Under the pieces are notes generated by a model. The model did no database searches. It worked only from the letters and a program-made list of their open reading frames with translations, and was not told the origin of the DNA. Shown piece by piece: positions 30,667-39,249 of a stretch of DNA of 54,311 nucleotides. Numbering within the stretch: the first letter of the stretch is position 1; every line of letters begins with the position of its first letter. Source of the stretch: Alphaproteobacteria bacterium (GTDB lineage Bacteria; Pseudomonadota; Alphaproteobacteria; Rhodobacterales; Rhodobacteraceae); contig JAJRPO010000018.1 of NCBI GenBank assembly GCA_024280735.1, positions 1 through 54,311 of the forward strand, in the 5' to 3' direction. The position numbers and the translations under genes are program-made.

Positions 30667-33494
30667 TAGAAGTCCTCCCCGTATTTAATATCTTTCGGAC
30701 CTTGGCCCACTGGTGATTTTTGGGCTGGGTGGTCAGGTTGCGCAATCGCATCACCTTCTTCCGCCTTCTCGATCTTGACCCGCAAATCAAACCAAGCGGC
30801 TTGTCCGGTGACCGGATCAGAGTTGGCCCACCGCATGCCGTCGCCTTTGGGCGGCAGTAATTCATGGATCAAGTGGTTGAGAAGGAAGCCTTTATTCGCC
30901 TCCGGTGCTTTCTCGTCCAGCGCCCAAGCGCCCTTGCGTTTGCCGATGGCGTTCCATGTCCAGATGGTTTTGCCGTTCAGCGCGTCCATGCGCACAACCG
31001 GAACCTTGATTTTGCCGTGGGTCGATGTGACCCAAGCCCAGTCGCCCTCATTAAACCCATGTTCTGCCCAGATTTCGCCGGAGACAAACATCGGGTTGGT
31101 GCCGTGAATTTGGCGCAACCAGGCGTTTTGCGTCCCCCAAGAATGGTACATCGCCATCGGTCGCTGGGTTAGGGCATGGATCGGATACTCGTCTTTATCG
31201 ACCAGCGTTTCCTCAAATGGTTCATACCAGATCGGCAGTGGGTCCATCACATTATCCAGCTGTTCGCGCAGATGTTCCGGTGGCTGATGCGCGCCGTGGC
31301 CCTGTGCAGCAAGGCGGAATTTTTGCACGACCTCGCTATAAACATCAAATAGATAGGGCTGAATGCTGTCGAATATTCCGCGCTCAACAGCCCAGTCCTG
31401 ATAACTCGCATTCCAAGGTTTAAAGAACAAGGCATCCTCTGGAATATGGTCAATCCAAAAGCCGCCGTTGTCGATGTAGTCCTGAATTTGGGTCGGGTTC
31501 GGCGCACCGCGCCCCTTGCCCTTTTTATCCTCACCGCGGAAACCGGCCAACGGCCCAACCCCCGGGCGCCGTTCGTGGTTTTGGATATAATCGGCGTAAT
31601 CTTCGTAGATCGCTGCGCCATCTTCATCGACCATTCCCGGCAAACCAAGACGTACACCCAGTTGGATCAGTGCCGTTTGGAAACCCCGCACATCGCGGTC
31701 CGGCTCAACAACTGGCCAGCGAATGCTGTCGGCAACCGCCTCGGCCTCGCAAATTGGGCGATCCAGCAGGGAAATACAGTCGTGGCGTTCCAGATATGTG
31801 GTGTCTGGCAGGATCAAATCGGCAAAAGCCACCATTTCCGACGAATACGCGTCAGAGTAGATGATTTTTGGAATGATATATTCGCCGTTCTCGTCCTTAT
31901 CCGTTAACATTTTCATAACGGAGCTGGTATTCATCGAAGAATTCCACGCCATATTGGCCATATACATGAACAAAACGTCAATATTATAGGGATCACCCGC
32001 ATGCGCATTGGAAATAACCATATGCATCATGCCGTGACTGGACATCGGATTGTCCCAGGTAAACGCCTTGTCGATCCGTGCCGGCGTGCCGTCTTCTTTG
32101 ATCAACAAATCTTCTGGTCCGCGCACAAAACCCAAATGGGGGCCGTTCAACGGTTTGCCCGGTGTCACGCCCATATGCGGTTTAGGATGCGCCGAAACGG
32201 GTTTCGGATAAGGCGGTTTAAAGCGGAAACCACCGGGGCATTCCACCGACCCGAGCAGAATTTGCAGCACATGCAGCGCGCGACAGGTTTGGAACCCATT
32301 CGAGTGCGCCGAAATCCCGCGCATCGCGTGAAACGCAACCGGACGACCAATCATTTTGTCGTGTTTTTCGCCCTTCCAATCAGTCCAAGGTTGATCAATG
32401 GTGATCTCTTCCTCAAACGCGGTATGGGCCAGTTGTGCGGCGATTTTTTTAATGCGATCGGCGGTAATGCCGGTACGCTCTGCCACCATTTCAGGGGCAT
32501 ATTGACCGTCCATATATTTTTCGGCGAGCAGCAAGAAGGCGGGGCGGTAGGTAATGCCCTCCACTTCATAACCATTCGCCATATCAGCCTTAACACCGGG
32601 CTTATCGAATGCCACAGGCTTGCCCGATGCGCGGTCCAGCACTTGCGGTTTGTCGTCTTTATCGCGCAAGAACAATCCGTTATCGGCAGAACCCTCAACA
32701 GTGTTCACGAGGTAAGGCAGGTTGGTATAGCGGCGCAGATAGTCCACATCAACCTTGCCCGCCTTGAGCAATTCATGGATCATCGATAGAATAAACAGCC
32801 CATCGGTGCCCGGCGTAATGCCCACCCATTCGTCCGCAATAGAGTTATAGCCAGAGCGGATCGGGTTCACCCCGATGATCTTGCCGCCATTTGCTTTGAC
32901 TTTGCTCAGGCCTGTCTTGATCGGGTTGGAATCGTGATCTTCGGCCACACCAAAGATCATAAACAGTTTTGTGCGGTCCCAATCAGGCGCGCCAAATTCC
33001 CAGAATGCGCCACCCATGGTATAAATGCCAGCAGCGGCCATATTGACCGAACAAAACCCGCCGTGCGCCGCATAATTAGGCGTGCCAAAGGACTGCGCCC
33101 ACCAGCTGGTCATGGATTGGGATTGATCGCGACCGGTAAAAAACGCCAGCTTCTCGGGATTTTTCTCCCGAACAGGCTTCAGCCAGCCAACCGCAATATC
33201 AAAGGCTTCGTCCCAGCTGATATCCTCAAACTCGCCAGAGCCACGCGGCCCGACCCGTTTCATCGGATTTTTCAGGCGGGCAGGGGAATAATGCTGCATG
33301 ATGCCAGCCGATCCCTTCGCGCAAAGCACCCCCTTGTTAACCGGATGATCACGGTTGCCCTCGATATATTTCACCTTGCCGTCCTGCATATGCACATCGA
33401 TGCCGCAACGACAGGCGCACATGTAACAGGTGGTTTTGCGAATTTCGTCAGATACCTTGGCGTTGGTATCCACAACAGGCTGATGCACAGTCAT
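30666..33494 (-). CDS. soeA: Sulfite dehydrogenase molybdopterin subunit SoeA
   Basis: A 942-residue molybdo-bis-MGD oxidoreductase. The N-terminal cluster motif is CYMCACRCGIDVHM, followed by GVLCAKGSAGIMQHY, then FFTGRDQSQSMTSWWAQSFG and other complex-iron-sulfur-molybdoenzyme blocks. There is no Tat or Sec signal, which places the active site in the cytoplasm, as in SoeABC (sulfite + quinone to sulfate) and unlike DmsA or PsrA. The ATG at 33494 is preferred to the GTG at 33530, which lacks a ribosome site. Location right after pta in a TauR-linked block supports sulfite as the substrate, produced from sulfonates. The exact substrate is not proven by sequence. Confidence 0.85.
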   Translation of the reverse strand: MTVHQPVVDTNAKVSDEIRKTTCYMCACRCGIDVHMQDGKVKYIEGNRDHPVNKGVLCAKGSAGIMQHYSPARLKNPMKRVGPRGSGEFEDISWDEAFDIAVGWLKPVREKNPEKLAFFTGRDQSQSMTSWWAQSFGTPNYAAHGGFCSVNMAAAGIYTMGGAFWEFGAPDWDRTKLFMIFGVAEDHDSNPIKTGLSKVKANGGKIIGVNPIRSGYNSIADEWVGITPGTDGLFILSMIHELLKAGKVDVDYLRRYTNLPYLVNTVEGSADNGLFLRDKDDKPQVLDRASGKPVAFDKPGVKADMANGYEVEGITYRPAFLLLAEKYMDGQYAPEMVAERTGITADRIKKIAAQLAHTAFEEEITIDQPWTDWKGEKHDKMIGRPVAFHAMRGISAHSNGFQTCRALHVLQILLGSVECPGGFRFKPPYPKPVSAHPKPHMGVTPGKPLNGPHLGFVRGPEDLLIKEDGTPARIDKAFTWDNPMSSHGMMHMVISNAHAGDPYNIDVLFMYMANMAWNSSMNTSSVMKMLTDKDENGEYIIPKIIYSDAYSSEMVAFADLILPDTTYLERHDCISLLDRPICEAEAVADSIRWPVVEPDRDVRGFQTALIQLGVRLGLPGMVDEDGAAIYEDYADYIQNHERRPGVGPLAGFRGEDKKGKGRGAPNPTQIQDYIDNGGFWIDHIPEDALFFKPWNASYQDWAVERGIFDSIQPYLFDVYSEVVQKFRLAAQGHGAHQPPEHLREQLDNVMDPLPIWYEPFEETLVDKDEYPIHALTQRPMAMYHSWGTQNAWLRQIHGTNPMFVSGEIWAEHGFNEGDWAWVTSTHGKIKVPVVRMDALNGKTIWTWNAIGKRKGAWALDEKAPEANKGFLLNHLIHELLPPKGDGMRWANSDPVTGQAAWFDLRVKIEKAEEGDAIAQPDHPAQKSPVGQGPKDIKYGEDF

Positions 33495-33593
33495 ATGTCG
33501 CTTGCTTTCCGGAGTGTCCCTGGGCGCCACACGGGCGCATTCACTTGCTTATTTTCACATTCGTATAATTGAATTAATATGGGGAGTCATGGC

Positions 33594-34529
33594 CTAATTC
33601 CTTGATTTTGCCATGATTGCTGCCAATGCTACGCTTGCAAGGCGTGCCGCGGGCGGGTCGGCGCGGCTGGTCAGCAGCACAGGAACCTTCGCGCCCACGA
33701 CGATTCCGGCAGCGCAAGCACCTGACAGATAGACCAAGGATTTGAACAAAACATTGCCCGAAACAATGTCAGGAACGATCACGCCATTGGCTTTTCCGGC
33801 AACTAAATCATCCTCTAAGCCTTTGATTTTAGCCGATTCAGCACTGAGAACCAAATCGAGCGCTAGTGGCCCAGAAACATCCGCTGTCAATCCCTGCGCA
33901 TCCGACCAAACAGCCAATTCTGCCGCTTCCATTGACGAAGGAATGGCAGGATTTGCGCTCTCGGTTGCTGATAAAATGGCGATTTTAGGGCGTTTGATCC
34001 CGATCATCTGCAACATTTCGACGCAATAGCGCAAAATGGCCTGTTTGGTCGCCATATCGGGGGCCACATTGACGGCGCAGTCGCTCAGAACCAGCGGGGT
34101 ATCACTGCCGGCCACGCTCATATGAAACAAATGCACCAGGCGGTTTTCCGTGCGCAAGCCATTGGTGCGGGTCAAAATGGACTTCATAAACACATCCGTG
34201 TGCAGATGCCCTTTCATCAGCACGTCGCCATCACCCGCGCCACAAATCGCCGCCGCCTTTTGCGCCGCGTCAGCCTCGCCATTGGCGGTGACGACCTGAA
34301 AACTTGAAATATCCCACGCCAAAGCAGCCGCTTCCCGGGCAATCTCGTCCGGCTCCCCCACAAAGATTGGCAGCATTATGCCTGCTTCAACCGCCTGTTG
34401 CGCCGCTTTCATCGGCAAAGCTGCGCCAGCCCGCGCAATAATGACCCGTGGTGGTTGGTCAGATTTCGCCAGTGCCAACAGATTGGCCGGGCAGGTAATT
34501 TCCCGCTGTGTCAGGAAGGGTCCGGTCAT
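33594..34529 (-). CDS. pta: Phosphate acetyltransferase (taurine/sulfonate pathway type)
   Basis: A 311-residue phosphate acyltransferase of the short Pta/Ptb type. Motifs: PPRVIIARAGAALPMKAAQQAVEAGIMLPIFVGEP at the N-terminus, VLMKGHLHTDVFMKSIL, LVLSDCAVNVAPDMATKQAIL, IAILSATESANPAIPSS and ANGVIVPDIVSGNVLFKSLVYLSGACAAGIVVGAKVPVLLTSRAD. In sulfonate catabolism it converts the acetyl phosphate released by Xsc to acetyl-CoA. It is followed by soeABC on the same strand and preceded by a TauR-type box, so it very likely heads a pta-soeABC transcript. xsc itself is not in the window. Confidence 0.88.
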   Translation of the reverse strand: MTGPFLTQREITCPANLLALAKSDQPPRVIIARAGAALPMKAAQQAVEAGIMLPIFVGEPDEIAREAAALAWDISSFQVVTANGEADAAQKAAAICGAGDGDVLMKGHLHTDVFMKSILTRTNGLRTENRLVHLFHMSVAGSDTPLVLSDCAVNVAPDMATKQAILRYCVEMLQMIGIKRPKIAILSATESANPAIPSSMEAAELAVWSDAQGLTADVSGPLALDLVLSAESAKIKGLEDDLVAGKANGVIVPDIVSGNVLFKSLVYLSGACAAGIVVGAKVPVLLTSRADPPAARLASVALAAIMAKSRN

Positions 34530-34580
34530 GTTGTTCTCTTTCTATCCGCAGTGTTATTGCTCATAAAACGCGCCGTTAGA

Positions 34581-34611
34581 ATAAGTCCAATCGCGCAAGA
34601 TATAGTGCCAG
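34581..34611 (-). promoter_or_regulatory. Candidate TauR sites before pta
   Basis: On the minus strand TTGGACTTAT (34581-34590) matches 9 of 10 bases of the CTGGACTTAT seen before tauR, and CTGGCACTAT (34602-34611) is a weaker copy 21 bases away. They lie 52-82 bases upstream of pta, a position fit for an activator. Identification rests on the known TauR motif of Rhodobacterales (CTGGACTTAA-like direct repeats). Confidence 0.55.
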
Positions 34612-34655
34612 ATTAGCCACCATTCACAAAACCGCCCCCCCCCTTTCTTTGTTCT

Positions 34656-34680
34656 TTTAAATATCCCCGCGCGGAGCGCA
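34656..34680. repeat. GC-rich intergenic repeat, copy 2 (inverted)
   Basis: TTTAAATATCCCCGCGCGGAGCGCA is, reversed, a variant of 17091-17113 sharing the GCGGGGATATTT core with CTCCG before it. It lies directly after the tauR stop, again at a gene end. Confidence 0.4.
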
Positions 34681-36144
34681 TTAATACTTTCTCACCGCTT
34701 CACCAATTAAATGCACACCCGCCTCAATCATCTTGGTTTTGATCGAGGAATAAGCCAAACGATAGTAATTCAATGGCCGATCATCCCCTTCAAAAAAATG
34801 ATCCCCCGCTTCAATCAAAACGCCTTTTTCCTGTAACCGCGTGGCCAACACCCGTGCATCCACATGCTCCGGTGCCTTCATCCAGAAACTTGACCCGCCA
34901 AAGGCCGCGCCGCCGACATTCTCCAGTTGTTCGGCCTTTAGGGCGTCAGTCATGATTTCGCGCCGCTGTTGGTAGGCTGTTTTCATCCTTTGAATGTGGG
35001 AATTGTAATGCCCCAAGGCCAGAAAATTCGCCGTGGTGCGCTGAATTTGCCCCGGCGGATGGCGCAAAACTGTGCTGCGCAAGGCGCGGGCGTGGCGGAT
35101 GAACGGCTCTGATCCAACCAGATACCCCAGCCGCAAGCCCGGAAACAGCGACTTGGAGAAACTGCCGACATACAAAACCCGTCCCTCCGTATCGAGCGAC
35201 TTTAACGCCGGTTGCGGCGGTTTTAGAAAGCTCATTTCGAACTCGTAATCATCCTCAACCACCAAAAACCCATCCCTTGAGGCCCGTGCCAACAAGGCGT
35301 GACGCCGCGACATCGGCATGGTGGCGGTTGTGGGCGCGTGATGGCTTGGCGTGGTGAAAACAACATCCACATCTGTGGGCAAGTCATCCGGGTTCATACC
35401 GTCCTGATCTACGTCGACGGGAATGCGCTTACAGCGGCTTTGGCGCAGAATTTCACGCACGCCCGGATAGCCCGGGTTTTCAAAGGCGGCAGATTTCCCT
35501 TCGTGCAATAATAACTGAGCCGTCAGCCACAGGGCATTTTGCGCGCCCATGGTGATCAGAATTTGCTCTGGCCGCGCGATGATACCCCTTTGGGGCAGGG
35601 TGTGACGGCTGATGAAATCAATCAGCAAGGCGTCATCCCGAACGGCGTAATCCGAAATCAGACTGTCAAATTCTTTGCGCCCCAGGGCTTGATGCGCACA
35701 CAGCCGCCAATTGGAATAGCTGAATAATTCCGGGTCCGCCTGTCCATAAATGAACGGATAGGGGAAACGGCGCCAATTCGGCGTTGAATTGGCCGTGATC
35801 GAACCGGAATAATTGCGCTGCAACAGGCTGTCCCAATCGACGGTGTCGCTGCTCGGTGCAGAATTTGCCGTTTTCAGATTGCCGCTAGGTGCCGTATCTG
35901 ACACGAAATATCCGGATCGCGCGCGGGTTGCCAAATACCCGTCCGCCACCAATTCATGATAGGACAAGGTTACGGTGATACGGGAAATTTTTAGATGTTC
36001 CGCCAATTTGCGAGACGAGGGCAACCGCTCTCCGGGCAACAGGCGACGGGATAAAATCGCCGAGGTCACAATTTGCCTGATCTGGCTTTGCAGTGATCCC
36101 TTGAATTCCGGGTCCAGAAAAAATGTGTCCTGACTGAGCGTCAT
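34681..36144 (-). CDS. tauR: TauR-like MocR-family (GntR/aminotransferase) regulator
   Basis: A 487-residue PLP-dependent regulator. The N-terminal winged helix is GntR type (SLQSQIRQIVTSAILSRRLLPGERLPSSRKLAEHLKISRITVTLSYHELVADGYL). The aminotransferase-like domain has GAQNALWLTAQLL, AFENPGYPGV, TTPSHHAPTTATMP, VEDDYEFE and YVGSFSKSLFPGLRLGYLV, where the Lys of SFSKS binds PLP. TauR activates taurine genes in Rhodobacter. The assignment is supported by two CTGGACTTAT repeats 24-55 bases upstream. The ATG at 36144 is chosen; a TTG two codons upstream is possible. It shares strand with pta-soeABC and is separated by a 151-base gap. Confidence 0.85.
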   Translation of the reverse strand: MTLSQDTFFLDPEFKGSLQSQIRQIVTSAILSRRLLPGERLPSSRKLAEHLKISRITVTLSYHELVADGYLATRARSGYFVSDTAPSGNLKTANSAPSSDTVDWDSLLQRNYSGSITANSTPNWRRFPYPFIYGQADPELFSYSNWRLCAHQALGRKEFDSLISDYAVRDDALLIDFISRHTLPQRGIIARPEQILITMGAQNALWLTAQLLLHEGKSAAFENPGYPGVREILRQSRCKRIPVDVDQDGMNPDDLPTDVDVVFTTPSHHAPTTATMPMSRRHALLARASRDGFLVVEDDYEFEMSFLKPPQPALKSLDTEGRVLYVGSFSKSLFPGLRLGYLVGSEPFIRHARALRSTVLRHPPGQIQRTTANFLALGHYNSHIQRMKTAYQQRREIMTDALKAEQLENVGGAAFGGSSFWMKAPEHVDARVLATRLQEKGVLIEAGDHFFEGDDRPLNYYRLAYSSIKTKMIEAGVHLIGEAVRKY

Positions 36145-36167
36145 CGTCAATCCATAAGTTGTGCTAT

Positions 36168-36199
36168 CTGGACTTATTGTGAGTAAAAACTGGACTTAT
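36168..36199. promoter_or_regulatory. Two TauR direct-repeat boxes before tauR
   Basis: CTGGACTTAT at 36168-36177 and again at 36190-36199, identical and 22 bases apart, in the gap between the NUDIX stop and tauR. This is the direct-repeat layout of MocR-type regulators and close to the published TauR motif. It implies autoregulation of tauR. Confidence 0.75.
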
Positions 36200-36210
36200 G
36201 CAAGGCCCTA

Positions 36211-36891
36211 TTACAATCGGTGAAATTCGGACCGTCCGCCGTCATGGGAAAAGAACGGCACCGTATGTGCCTGTTCAGGGTTGGCAAGGCGCGCCTGCAC
36301 TTCTGCCAACACCACCTCGGTGATAAAGGGCAAATCATATTCGCGGGTTTTGGACAGGGGCATCCATTGCAAATGGTCCAGCTCATCCGAGGCATTTGAA
36401 AAATCATCCGGATCGCCGACAATCAAATCAGCCGATCCAAGAAAAAATCGCGCATCAAATCTGCGTGGCCGGCCCGGCGGCGTAATGGCGCGGAAAATAA
36501 AGGTCAAGCCGCTGGCGTCAGGCAACCAGCCGCGGCGAAAGAAATCTTGCCAGCCTTCGGGTTGTGCATCGGCGCTTTGACGGGCCGCATTATCTTCGAT
36601 CGCCAGAGCATGACCGGTTTCTTCCCACATTTCGCGGATTGCGGCCAGCAACAACGGTTTGACCAATTCCGGTTCTGACAGTTTTGCCAATTGGTTCAGT
36701 GTTTCAGCCTCTGGCAAAGACGTCAGCGTCACCACTGAATCCTCTGCATCCAGCGCACCACCCGGAAACACAAACTTGTTCGGCATAAACGCGGCCTTGG
36801 TGCCCCGTTGGCCCATAAGAACCAGTGGCCCCTCCGCAGAATCGCGAATAAGGATAACGGTCGCTGCGTGGCGAATTGCTGTTTTGTCCAT
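36211..36891 (-). CDS. NUDIX hydrolase
   Basis: A 226-residue pyrophosphohydrolase. The Nudix box is interrupted: FPGGALDAEDS comes early (near residue 42), and REMWEETGHAL follows about 45 residues later, as in the CoA-type/NUDT19-like NUDIX proteins with a long insertion. It therefore may hydrolyse CoA or nucleoside diphosphate derivatives. It starts with ATG at 36891 and stands upstream of the tauR boxes. No functional link to its neighbours is obvious. Confidence 0.82.
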   Translation of the reverse strand: MDKTAIRHAATVILIRDSAEGPLVLMGQRGTKAAFMPNKFVFPGGALDAEDSVVTLTSLPEAETLNQLAKLSEPELVKPLLLAAIREMWEETGHALAIEDNAARQSADAQPEGWQDFFRRGWLPDASGLTFIFRAITPPGRPRRFDARFFLGSADLIVGDPDDFSNASDELDHLQWMPLSKTREYDLPFITEVVLAEVQARLANPEQAHTVPFFSHDGGRSEFHRL

Positions 36892-36954
36892 CGGGGTGCT
36901 GTCTTTGGTTCCTGCTGAAGCTGTATAAAGACGCTAATTGGCCGAATTGTCCAG

Positions 36955-37383
36955 CTATTCCGCAGGTGCCGTTATTGTGGACTCGGTTTCAGCAAATCCA
37001 TGCATCCGTTTGGCCCATTGCAGGCCGACAAATGCGCCTTTGATGCGCGGCAGCATAAACAACGCCATCGCCACAAAAATAATAGAGAAACCAACAACCA
37101 GCAGCAGCGGGTCCGGCCGGAACATCTCGAAGGCAATCAACAGCATCGGGGCCAATAAATGCCCGCTAATCAAAATGGTGACATAGGCAGGGCCATCGTC
37201 CGCGCGCTGGTGATGCAGCTCTTCGCCGCAAACTTCGCATGCGTCGTGGACTGTCAGATAGCCGTCCATCATCGGGCCGGTGCCACATTGCGGGCACAGC
37301 TGTTTCCAACCGCGTATCATCGCTGGTTTTGTGGGGCGTTCATCAAGGGCTGGTAACGCCGGATTTTTGTTGTCTTCGATCAT
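36955..37383 (-). CDS. DUF983 membrane protein
   Basis: A 142-residue protein of the DUF983 family found widely in alphaproteobacteria, often near cytochrome oxidase genes. An N-terminal zinc-ribbon-like pair CPQCGTGPM and CEVCGEEL is followed by two membrane segments (YVTILISGHLLAPMLLIAF and LLLVVGFSIIFVAMALFML). It ends MHGFAETES. No oxidase genes are next to it. The function is unknown; a chaperone or metal role has been proposed for the family only by context. Confidence 0.85.
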   Translation of the reverse strand: MIEDNKNPALPALDERPTKPAMIRGWKQLCPQCGTGPMMDGYLTVHDACEVCGEELHHQRADDGPAYVTILISGHLLAPMLLIAFEMFRPDPLLLVVGFSIIFVAMALFMLPRIKGAFVGLQWAKRMHGFAETESTITAPAE

Positions 37384-37555
37384 GAGGGTTATCTATTACA
37401 GAATTCTGGAAAAGAAACCTGCACATAGTGTCTTGCGTCCGGATGTCGCAAAGGAAATTTTTACGGGGCAATTTTTATGCGACGGAAACCATCTGCTGCC
37501 CCGTAATACTAGGGACAATGGCGCAGGTGCCTGTCATAAAAACTAGGAGCCGAAA

Positions 37556-38170
37556 ATGAATAGCTTAACAAAATCAACGATCTTTTCCGCCGCAGTTGTT
37601 GCGATGATCGGTTTGGCCGCCGTAAGCGCCGACGCTGGTCCTCACAAGGGGCTGGATTTTGACGCGATTGATACCAATATGGATGGTTTCATGTCCCTTG
37701 AAGAGCTAACCGCTGAACGCGAAAAGCGCTTTGATGAAATGGATGCCAACAAGGACGGAATGCTGGGCGCCGACGAAATGAAGGCCCACGGTGGAAAAAT
37801 GGGTAAAATGCATGGTGACATGTCGCCGGCGGAGCGTTCAAAGAAAATGTTTGAACATATGGATGCGGATGAAAACGGCGCAATATCGCCCGAGGAACTC
37901 ACCGCTGCGATGACACAACACCAAGAGAAAATGGGTGAAATGCATGGCCAAGGGAAAATGGGCAAAATGCACGGTGGCAAAAACGGTGGACACGGCCAAA
38001 AATCTGGCATGAAATACATGGATACCGACGGGAACGGTAGCATCTCCAAAGCCGAGATGAGCGGCAAGTTTGTGGAACGGATTATGTCCAAAATGGACGC
38101 CGACAAAGATGGCCGGATTTCCAAAGCCGAGGCTGAAAAGGCTGGCAAAATGCATAAAGGTAAACAATAG
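37556..38170 (+). CDS. Exported five-EF-hand, Met/His-rich protein
   Basis: A 204-residue protein with a Sec signal peptide (cleavage near SADA-GP) and five EF-hand loops at about residues 39-50, 63-74, 103-114, 156-167 and 181-192 (for example DANKDGMLGADE and DADKDGRISKAE), each with Asp at position 1 and Glu at 12. Linkers between them are rich in Met, His, Lys and Gly, with repeated KMGKMH and MGEMHGQG, a type of sequence that binds copper or other soft metals. It is probably a periplasmic calcium/metal-binding protein. AGGAG precedes the start and a strong terminator follows. The ECF sigma factor operon comes next. Confidence 0.88.
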   Translation: MNSLTKSTIFSAAVVAMIGLAAVSADAGPHKGLDFDAIDTNMDGFMSLEELTAEREKRFDEMDANKDGMLGADEMKAHGGKMGKMHGDMSPAERSKKMFEHMDADENGAISPEELTAAMTQHQEKMGEMHGQGKMGKMHGGKNGGHGQKSGMKYMDTDGNGSISKAEMSGKFVERIMSKMDADKDGRISKAEAEKAGKMHKGKQ

Positions 38171-38226
38171 CGTATTTCGAAAAACCGGCAGAGTCCGCTA
38201 AACAGCTGACCTACCCTGATCTGTCC

Positions 38227-38253
38227 AAGGAGGGCGGCAACGCCCTCCTTTCT
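38227..38253 (+). terminator. Terminator after EF-hand gene
   Basis: AAGGAGGGCG-GCAA-CGCCCTCCTT is a perfect 10-base-pair stem with a GCAA tetraloop and short T-rich tail. It separates the EF-hand transcript from the sigma-factor operon, though readthrough is possible. Confidence 0.8.
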
Positions 38254-38292
38254 GTTGCAACATTTGGCCGGATGTAACATTCTGGGTTTGAA

Positions 38293-38871
38293 ATGATGGC
38301 ATTTGATACCGTAGAAAACATAAGCGATGACGCGCTGATGATCCTGTTTGCCAATGGCGACGAGCAGGCAGCGGTATCGCTTGCCTATCGCCATACACCG
38401 CGTATTCTGGCTTTGGCGATGGGCATGTTGCGGGACCGCACCGAGGCCGACGACGTGGCCCAAGACGCGCTGATGCGCCTGTGGAAACAGGCACCGAAAT
38501 GGCGTCAGGGTGAGGCCAAGGTCTCGACTTGGCTTTATGGTGTGGCACGCAATCTGTGTATCGACCGTTTGCGGCGGCGCCCGACCAGTAATCTGGACGA
38601 TGTCGCCGAACCCCGTGACGACCGCCCGTCTGTGGATACGCAGTTAATCGCCTCGGACAGAGCAATTGCGCTCCATGCGGCCCTGTCCAAATTGCCGGAC
38701 CGTCAACAAGAGGCGCTCAACCTGCGCCACTTGCAGGAATTATCAAACCCGGAGGTGGCGCAAATGATGGACACCAGTGTCGAGGCCGTGGAAAGCCTGC
38801 TGTCACGGGGAAAACGCGCCCTGAAAGCCCTGTTGCTGGGGCAAAGAAATGAGTTAGGATTAGATCAATGA
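38293..38871 (+). CDS. ECF-type RNA polymerase sigma factor
   Basis: A 192-residue alternative sigma factor with only regions 2 and 4. Region 2 shows DRTEADDVAQDALMRLWKQAPKWRQGEAKVSTWLYGVARNLCIDRLRR; region 4 shows LPDRQQEALNLRHLQELSNPEVAQMMDTSVEAVESLLSRGKRAL. The start is the ATG at 38293 or the next codon. The stop overlaps the next gene by ATGA, as expected for a sigma/anti-sigma pair. Candidate targets are its own operon and the EF-hand gene upstream, but I could not find a convincing shared promoter. Confidence 0.92.
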   Translation: MMAFDTVENISDDALMILFANGDEQAAVSLAYRHTPRILALAMGMLRDRTEADDVAQDALMRLWKQAPKWRQGEAKVSTWLYGVARNLCIDRLRRRPTSNLDDVAEPRDDRPSVDTQLIASDRAIALHAALSKLPDRQQEALNLRHLQELSNPEVAQMMDTSVEAVESLLSRGKRALKALLLGQRNELGLDQ

Positions 38872-39248
38872 CCCATCTGAATTCACATAACGATGATGAT
38901 CTGGAACCGTTCTTTCGGGCCGCCAAAGACGCGGTGGCAGAGCCGGGCACGGATTTGATGGACCGAATTTTGCAAGACGCGGCTGCCGTGCAAGCGGGGT
39001 TTGTTGAAACTGCCCCTGCGCCTGCCTCGGTACCCGGGCCGGGCCTTTGGGCTGGCATACTTGACAGTTTAGGCGGCTGGCGGGGCGTTTCCGCGTTGAC
39101 GGCTTGTGCTTTTGTCGGCCTTTGGATCGGCTTTGCGGCACCCGGTACAATCCGCGACCTGAGTGCAGGTTTGGTTGCACCCGGTGAGGTCGCGACCTTG
39201 GATTACAACGACCTGTTTGGCCTACAAGAATTGTTGGTGGAGATTTAG
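38868..39248 (+). CDS. Putative anti-sigma factor, single TM
   Basis: A 126-residue protein with an acidic cytoplasmic N-terminus of about 70 residues, one membrane segment (VSALTACAFVGLWIGFAA) and a short periplasmic tail. Its gene is coupled by ATGA to the sigma factor, which is the normal arrangement for membrane anti-sigma factors. No ZAS zinc motif (HxxxCxxC) is present. The assignment rests on position and topology rather than sequence family. Confidence 0.65.
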   Translation: MTHLNSHNDDDLEPFFRAAKDAVAEPGTDLMDRILQDAAAVQAGFVETAPAPASVPGPGLWAGILDSLGGWRGVSALTACAFVGLWIGFAAPGTIRDLSAGLVAPGEVATLDYNDLFGLQELLVEI

Positions 39249-39249
39249 G

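Noticed and set aside
32001..32789. 262-codon plus-strand frame inside soeA
   Set aside because: It is fully inside the molybdopterin subunit, has no ribosome site or family resemblance, and follows the GC pattern of the real gene on the other strand.
29036..33494. DMSO reductase (DmsABC) or polysulfide reductase
   Set aside because: The catalytic subunit lacks a Tat signal and the operon is joined to pta and tauR, which fits cytoplasmic sulfite dehydrogenase better.
37439..38275. Shared CCGGATGT at 37439-37446 and 38268-38275 as an ECF promoter
   Set aside because: An 8-base match in two gaps is likely by chance, and the positions relative to the starts differ (about 110 and 18 bases).
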